From Ilumatobacteraceae bacterium (lineage in GTDB: Bacteria; Actinomycetota; Acidimicrobiia; Acidimicrobiales; Ilumatobacteraceae), in the NCBI GenBank assembly GCA_025463305.1, contig JAOBWK010000088.1:21696-85695 (forward strand): a stretch of 64,000 nt of DNA. The letters are read 5' to 3'. The notes below the pieces were generated by a model, which was not told the origin of the DNA, made no database searches, and saw only the letters and a list, made by a program, of their open reading frames with translations. Below, in pieces: positions 59,977-64,000 of this stretch (positions are counted from its first letter, which is position 1; each line of letters opens with the position of its first letter). Made by a program: the position numbers and the translations under genes.

Positions 59977-61317
59977 TCAGCCGCCGTAGCGGCGGAAGAT
60001 GGTGATCTTGTCCTCGCCGATGCGGTCGCGCTTCTCGAGATCGTCGATGCCGAGGCCCTCGGTTGGCGCCAGGCAGAGGATGCCGATCTTGCCCTCGTGC
60101 TCGTTGCGATGGATCTTCAGCGCCGCGGTGCCGACGTCGGTCAGCGGGTACACGGCCGACAGCAGCGGCTGGATCTTGCCGAGGTTGATCAGCCGGTTCG
60201 CTTCCCACGCCTCGGCGTAGTTGGCGAAGTGCGACGAGAGCAGCTTCTTCAGCTTCATCCAGAAGTGGCGGTTGTCGAACTCGACCATGAAGCCGCTCGT
60301 CGCAGCGCACGTCACGACGGTGCCGCCGCGCTTGCACGCGAAGATCGATGCGCCCATCGTCTGGCGGCCGACGTGCTCGAACACGATGTCCGGGTCGTCG
60401 CCCGCGAGCGAGCGGATCTTCTTGCCGAAGCGCCGCCACTCACCCTCGTCCTGGGTGTGCTCGTCGGACCAGAACCTGTAGTTCTCGACCTTGCGATCGA
60501 TGACCGCCTCGCAGCCGAGCTCGTTCAACAGGGCGGCCTTCTGCGGCGAGCTGACGATGCCGATCGGGTTGCCGCCACCGTTGAGGACGTATTGCACGGC
60601 GTAGCCGCCGATGCCACCGGTGGCGCCCCACACGAGCACGTTGTCGCCCTGCTTCATCCGTGCGCCGTTGCGCCCCACGAGCATCCGGTAGCTGGTCGAG
60701 TTGCACAGCGCGTTGACCGCGGATTCCTCCCACGTGAGGTGGGTGGGCTTGGGCATCAGCTGGTTGGCCTTGACGATGGTGAGGTCGGCGAGCCCGCCGA
60801 AGTTGGTCTCGAAGCCCCAGATCCGCTGGTTCGACGCGAGCATCGAGTCGTCGTGCGCCGATGGATCCTGATCGTCGACGTGGTTGCAGTGCACGGTGAC
60901 GCGGTCGCCCGGCTTCCAGTTGCGCACGGCCGAGCCGGTGCGCAGCACGACGCCGGACGCGTCCGATCCGACCACTTGGTAGGGCAGCGCGTGGCGCTTG
61001 CCCCACTCGCTCTCCTTGCCCAGCCGGTCGAGGAACCCGAACGTCGGCAGCGGCTCGAAGATGCTCGTCCACACCGTGTTGAAGTTGATGCTCGACGCCA
61101 TGACCGCGACCACTGCTTCGTCCGGCGCGATCTCCGGCAGCGGGACGTCGCCGATGTGCAGGCTCTTGCGCGGGTCCTTGTCGGCCGAGGCGATGCCCTC
61201 GAACATCGTTGCGTCTTCGCGACGGACGAACGCCGCCCGATAGGACTCGGGGAGCGGGATGCTCGCCAGCTCGTCGCCCGTCGCACCGGCCAGGATCGCA
61301 TCGAGGATCTGTTGCAT
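59977..61317 (-). CDS. ccr: crotonyl-CoA carboxylase/reductase
   Basis: 446 residues, the family length. MDR superfamily with NADPH site VLVWGATGGIGGYAVQYVLNGGG. Ccr-typical blocks include NFNTVWTSIFEPLPTF, VVGSDASGVVLRTG, VHCNHVDDQDP and IWGFETNFGGLADLTIVKANQLMPKP, with FEHVGRQTMGASIFACKRGGTVVTC. It makes (2S)-ethylmalonyl-CoA from crotonyl-CoA, CO2 and NADPH, the key step of the ethylmalonyl-CoA pathway for acetyl-CoA assimilation or polyketide extender supply. Divergent from the thiolase gene. Confidence 0.93.
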   Translation of the reverse strand: MQQILDAILAGATGDELASIPLPESYRAAFVRREDATMFEGIASADKDPRKSLHIGDVPLPEIAPDEAVVAVMASSINFNTVWTSIFEPLPTFGFLDRLGKESEWGKRHALPYQVVGSDASGVVLRTGSAVRNWKPGDRVTVHCNHVDDQDPSAHDDSMLASNQRIWGFETNFGGLADLTIVKANQLMPKPTHLTWEESAVNALCNSTSYRMLVGRNGARMKQGDNVLVWGATGGIGGYAVQYVLNGGGNPIGIVSSPQKAALLNELGCEAVIDRKVENYRFWSDEHTQDEGEWRRFGKKIRSLAGDDPDIVFEHVGRQTMGASIFACKRGGTVVTCAATSGFMVEFDNRHFWMKLKKLLSSHFANYAEAWEANRLINLGKIQPLLSAVYPLTDVGTAALKIHRNEHEGKIGILCLAPTEGLGIDDLEKRDRIGEDKITIFRRYGG

Positions 61318-61327
61318 CCGGCGATGT

Positions 61328-61383
61328 TACCGAACGGTAGGGAGCGTGCTCCAAGTGCACGAACCCTGGGTTACCGCGCGGTA
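61328..61383. promoter_or_regulatory. two palindromic operators in the ccr/thiolase promoter region
   Basis: TACCGAACGGTA (61328-61339) and TACCGCGCGGTA (61372-61383) share TACCG-N2-CGGTA with centres 44 bases apart, about four helical turns. Between them lies a GGAGC-GT-GCTCC dyad. They sit in the 129-base gap between the two divergent starts, so one repressor, TetR-like by shape, could control both. The first operator is only 10 bases from the ccr start. Confidence 0.7.
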
Positions 61384-61446
61384 GCCCTGCAGGAATACGC
61401 TGGTCGGCGTGATGACCGCGCCGCGGTCTCGAGGGAAAGGCTGGCC

Positions 61447-62628
61447 ATGGCTGGTTCATACATCGTTGCGGGAGCCCGCACACCGATCGGCAAGATGAGT
61501 GGCGCGCTCGCCGGGTTCAGCGCCGCCGAGCTCGGGTCCATCGCGATCAAGGCTGCGCTCGAGCGCGCCGGGGTATCGCCCGACGAGGTCGAGCACGTCC
61601 TCATGGGCCAGGTGCTGATGGCCGGCCAGGGCCAGGTGCCCGCCCGCCAGGCCGCCGTCAAGGCCGGCATCCCGATGAGCGTCCCCGCCATCAACATCAA
61701 CAAGGTCTGCCTGTCCGGTCTGAACACGATCTACCTCGCCGATCAGATGATCGCCGCCGGCGAGGCCGACATCGTGGTCGCCGGCGGCATGGAGAGCATG
61801 ACCAACGCGCCGTACATCGCGGCCGGTGCGCGTGGCGGCTTCCGCTACGGCAACACCGAGCTCGCCGACGCGATCATCAAGGACGGCCTGTGGTGCGCCT
61901 TCGATGCGTGCCTGATGGGCCTCGGCACCGACCGCTACACGAACGGCGAGATCAGCCGCGAGCAGCAGGACGAGTTCGCGATGAAGAGCAACGTGCGCGC
62001 CGAAGCGGCCATCGCCGCCGGCAAGTTCGACGACGAGATCGTGAACGTCACCATCCCGCAGCGCAAGGGCGATCCCTTGGTGGTGTCGACCGACGAGGGT
62101 GTGCGCGGCAACACCACGATGGAGTCCCTCGCCGGCCTCAAGCCCGCCTTCGACAAGGAGGGCACCATCACGGCGGCCAACGCATCGCAGATCAGCGACG
62201 GCGGCTCGGCCGTGATCGTGATGTCCGAGCGCGCCGTGCAGCAGCGCGGTGTCACGCCGCTCGGCCAGGTCGTCAGCTACGGCATGGTCGCCGGTCCCGA
62301 CAACGCCTCCCTGCTCCACCAGCCGAGCCGGGCGATCCTCAAGGCGTTCAAGCGCACCGACCTCGGCGTGCACGACATCGACCTGTTCGAGCTGAACGAG
62401 GCCTTCGCCGCCGTCGGCATCGCCTCGATGGCCGAGCTCGGCATCAGCGACGAGATCACGAACGTCAATGGCGGGGCCATCGCCCTCGGTCACCCGATCG
62501 GCATGAGCGGCAACCGCCTCGCCCTCACGATCCTCCACGAGCTCCAGCGCCGTGGCGGTGGCACCGGCGCCGTCGCGCTCTGCGGTGGCGGCGGACAGGG
62601 CGACGCCTTGATCCTCAAGACCGTCTGA
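61447..62628 (+). CDS. acetyl-CoA C-acetyltransferase (thiolase)
   Basis: 393 residues from ATG 61447. Catalytic residues: Cys in NINKVCLSGLNTI (about 90), His in ALGHPIGMSGNR (about 350) and Cys in ALCGGGGQGDALIL (about 380). It condenses two acetyl-CoA to acetoacetyl-CoA, feeding crotonyl-CoA to the divergent Ccr, the entry to the ethylmalonyl-CoA route or to PHB synthesis. Confidence 0.93.
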   Translation: MAGSYIVAGARTPIGKMSGALAGFSAAELGSIAIKAALERAGVSPDEVEHVLMGQVLMAGQGQVPARQAAVKAGIPMSVPAININKVCLSGLNTIYLADQMIAAGEADIVVAGGMESMTNAPYIAAGARGGFRYGNTELADAIIKDGLWCAFDACLMGLGTDRYTNGEISREQQDEFAMKSNVRAEAAIAAGKFDDEIVNVTIPQRKGDPLVVSTDEGVRGNTTMESLAGLKPAFDKEGTITAANASQISDGGSAVIVMSERAVQQRGVTPLGQVVSYGMVAGPDNASLLHQPSRAILKAFKRTDLGVHDIDLFELNEAFAAVGIASMAELGISDEITNVNGGAIALGHPIGMSGNRLALTILHELQRRGGGTGAVALCGGGGQGDALILKTV

Positions 62629-62654
62629 GCACCGCCGGGTCGAGGCCCGCCCGC

Positions 62655-62737
62655 ATGACACGCCCAAATGACACGCATGAAATATTTCAGTTCCATGTCG
62701 AAAAGGGGTTGACTTCCCAGCCCGCAGACCGTAACGT
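62655..62737 (+). promoter_or_regulatory. promoter with upstream direct repeat and palindrome
   Basis: TTGACT (62709-62714), a 17-base spacer and TAACGT (62732-62737) form a good actinobacterial promoter. Upstream lie a 9-base direct repeat, ATGACACGC (62655-62663 and 62668-62676), and a perfect 12-base palindrome, TGAAATATTTCA (62678-62689). This region is unusually AT-rich for the window and is probably a regulator site. Confidence 0.6.
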
Positions 62738-62743
62738 AACTGC

Positions 62744-62862
62744 AACAAGTCACGCCGACGGTACGGGCTCCTACCCCAGCCGTTTGCAGAGTCTGAGGCA
62801 CCACCTTTCCAGCTGGCCCGTCCGCCCGCTACCAGCTGAAGGGGTGGTGCCTCAGCATTTTT
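62744..62862 (+). ncRNA. candidate small RNA with terminal intrinsic terminator
   Basis: Starting about 7 bases after the TAACGT box, a transcript of about 119 nt would contain a first hairpin (ACGG...CCGT, 62758-62783) and a 24-base terminal stem (62793-62816 with 62832-62855, a few G-U or mismatched pairs) followed by ATTTTT. No ORF with a ribosome site lies inside. Both hairpin loops are C-rich, slightly like actinobacterial 6C RNA, but I do not assign it. It ends next to the recR stop codon. Confidence 0.5.
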
Positions 62863-62863
62863 C

Positions 62864-63472
62864 CTAGGACGACATCTCCCGGCGGCCCTCCATGGCGCGG
62901 CCGAGGGTGAGCTCGTCGGCGTACTCGAGGTCGCCGCCGACGGGCAGGCCACTGGCGATGCGCGTGACCTTGACCTCGAACGGCTTCAACATCCGCGCGA
63001 TGTAGAGCGCGGTGACTTCGCCCTCGGTGTTCGGGTTCGTGCAGAGGATGACCTCCTCGACCTCTTCCGGGCCGAGACGGACGAACAGCTCCTTCATCTT
63101 CAGCTGCTCCGGGCCGATGCCCTCGAGCGGGCTCATCGCACCGAGCAGCACGTGGTACCGACCGTGGAACTCGCCCGTCTTCTCCAGCGCGACGATGTCG
63201 CGGGACTCCTCGACCACGCAGAGGATGTGGCTGCTGCGCCGGTCGTCGAGGCAGATCGGGCACAGCTCACCCTCGGCGAAGTTGAAGCAGCGCGAGCAGA
63301 ACCGGACACGGGCCTTGGCATCGGTGATCGAGTGCGCCAGCCGGGCGACGTCGTCCTGCGGCGCCTTGAGGAGGTGGAAGGCGATCCGCTGGGCGGACTT
63401 CGGCCCGACCCCCGGGAGCCGCCCGAGCTCGTCGATGAGGGCCTGGACCGGCTGGGTGTACGCGGCGGCCAT
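62864..63472 (-). CDS. recR: recombination protein RecR
   Basis: 202 residues. Helix-hairpin-helix [20 protein letters not shown], a Cys4 zinc finger ([17 protein letters not shown]) and a Toprim domain ([17 protein letters not shown], with Walker-B motif [13 protein letters not shown] at the end). It loads RecA at gaps with RecF/RecO. It starts 2 bases after the dnaX stop, without the ybaB gene that usually sits between them. Confidence 0.96.
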   Translation of the reverse strand: MAAAYTQPVQALIDELGRLPGVGPKSAQRIAFHLLKAPQDDVARLAHSITDAKARVRFCSRCFNFAEGELCPICLDDRRSSHILCVVEESRDIVALEKTGEFHGRYHVLLGAMSPLEGIGPEQLKMKELFVRLGPEEVEEVILCTNPNTEGEVTALYIARMLKPFEVKVTRIASGLPVGGDLEYADELTLGRAMEGRREMSS

Positions 63473-63474
63473 CG

Positions 63475-64000
63475 TCAGCGCGACTCGTCGACGAAGATCG
63501 AGCCGGGGAACGCCTCGGCGAGCCGTTCCTCGGGCGTCTTCATCGACCCGGGCGGTGCGTCGACGAGGTCGCTGATGTCGACGTCCTCGTCGGCGGGCGC
63601 GGTGGGCACGACGACGGCCATGCCGGCGTTGGGTCCCTTGCGCAGCGGCACGACGGAGGCGAGGTGGTCGTCGGGCGGGCCGGAGGTGTCGACCACGAGC
63701 GAGAGCGTGACCGGGCGACCGATCTGGTTGGCGATGGCCGCCTCGACGTCGGCGCGGTACGACTCGCAGCGCGAGCGGTGGGTGTCGTTGGGCAGCCCGA
63801 ACGACAGCGAGCCGTTCTGCTCGCCGACGAAGTGCCCGGCCGAGAACAACGCCCGGGCCATCGGCTTGAGCGTCGGCAGGATGTTCGGCTGCCAGGCCTG
63901 ACTGACCGTGCCGAGCAGGTCGCCGCTGGCGACCGCGGGAGCCGGCGCCGGAGCGGGTGCCGCCGGCGAGGCAGCAGGCATCGGCGGCGCCGGCGCGGCG
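63475..64000 (-). CDS. dnaX: DNA polymerase III subunit gamma/tau, C-terminal part
   Basis: Only the last 175 codons are in the window; the rest is beyond the right edge. An Ala/Pro-rich linker leads to a globular C-terminal domain: [31 protein letters not shown] and [24 protein letters not shown], the actinobacterial DnaX C-terminal pattern that binds the alpha polymerase subunit. Adjacent recR supports this. Confidence 0.85.
   Translation of the reverse strand, partial: AAPAPPMPAASPAAPAPAPAPAVASGDLLGTVSQAWQPNILPTLKPMARALFSAGHFVGEQNGSLSFGLPNDTHRSRCESYRADVEAAIANQIGRPVTLSLVVDTSGPPDDHLASVVPLRKGPNAGMAVVVPTAPADEDVDISDLVDAPPGSMKTPEERLAEAFPGSIFVDESR

Noticed and set aside
62744..62862. SRP (4.5S) RNA or 6S RNA
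   Set aside because: The conserved GGAAGGAAGCA-type SRP loop is absent and the unit is downstream of recR rather than upstream of dnaX; it is too short for 6S RNA.

Overview
The window is a 64 kb stretch of high-GC bacterial chromosome with short intergenic gaps and many GTG/TTG starts and GTGA/ATGA overlaps. It looks like an actinomycete of the class Acidimicrobiia (Ilumatobacter-like). This rests on a WhiB7-type regulator, a GlnR-like orphan regulator beside glutamine synthetase, an actinobacterial dnaX 3' end, a clpS-DUF2017 pair, a Glu-Asp-Phe tRNA cluster, a caa3-type oxidase with actinobacterial CtaG, and surface proteins with DTR-type repeats. It is inference from gene content. I see no insertion sequence, prophage, CRISPR array or rRNA.

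Layout. 0-5.8 kb: trmB 3' end, a secreted SGNH hydrolase, a TetR regulator with its divergent membrane-protein target, three tRNAs, degV, DUF2017 and clpS. 5.8-16 kb: ctaB, then a three-gene set resembling oxidase subunits I and III plus a multi-pass protein with a soluble tail, all lacking the metal ligands, and then the normal caa3 oxidase operon ctaC-D-E-F-G. 16-22 kb: ABC-2 exporter, serS, pdxH, and a thioredoxin-CcdA pair. 22-23 kb: whiB7 with an upstream open reading frame and an intrinsic terminator in its leader. 23-42 kb: mostly housekeeping and accessory enzymes (CHAD/CYTH pair, orn, ALDH, mrp, HesB protein, RidA, tag, PLP decarboxylase, 8-oxoguanine deaminase). 42-44 kb: a DGPF gene and ECF42-type sigma factor behind a matching ECF promoter. 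44-50 kb: glnII, terminator, glnA and a glnR-like gene, then a lipoprotein and nadE. 50-51.3 kb: a DUF559 nuclease-like gene between two inverted hairpin-rich repeats. 51.4-60 kb: a GGDEF/EAL protein, LtrA, and two tandem paralogues with a sigma-like cytoplasmic domain and a large ectodomain. 60-64 kb: crotonyl-CoA carboxylase/reductase and a thiolase facing each other across paired operators, a candidate small RNA, recR and dnaX.

Most unusual elements: (1) the ligand-less oxidase-like set at 6.9-10.3 kb beside the active oxidase; (2) the whiB7 leader; (3) the sigma-like receptor pair, one member of which is cut by a single in-frame TGA immediately before its membrane segment; (4) the inverted hairpin repeats around the DUF559 gene; (5) the promoter-terminator unit at 62.7-62.9 kb that could be a small RNA. 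All identifications come from reading the sequence and from family knowledge. No database search was run.
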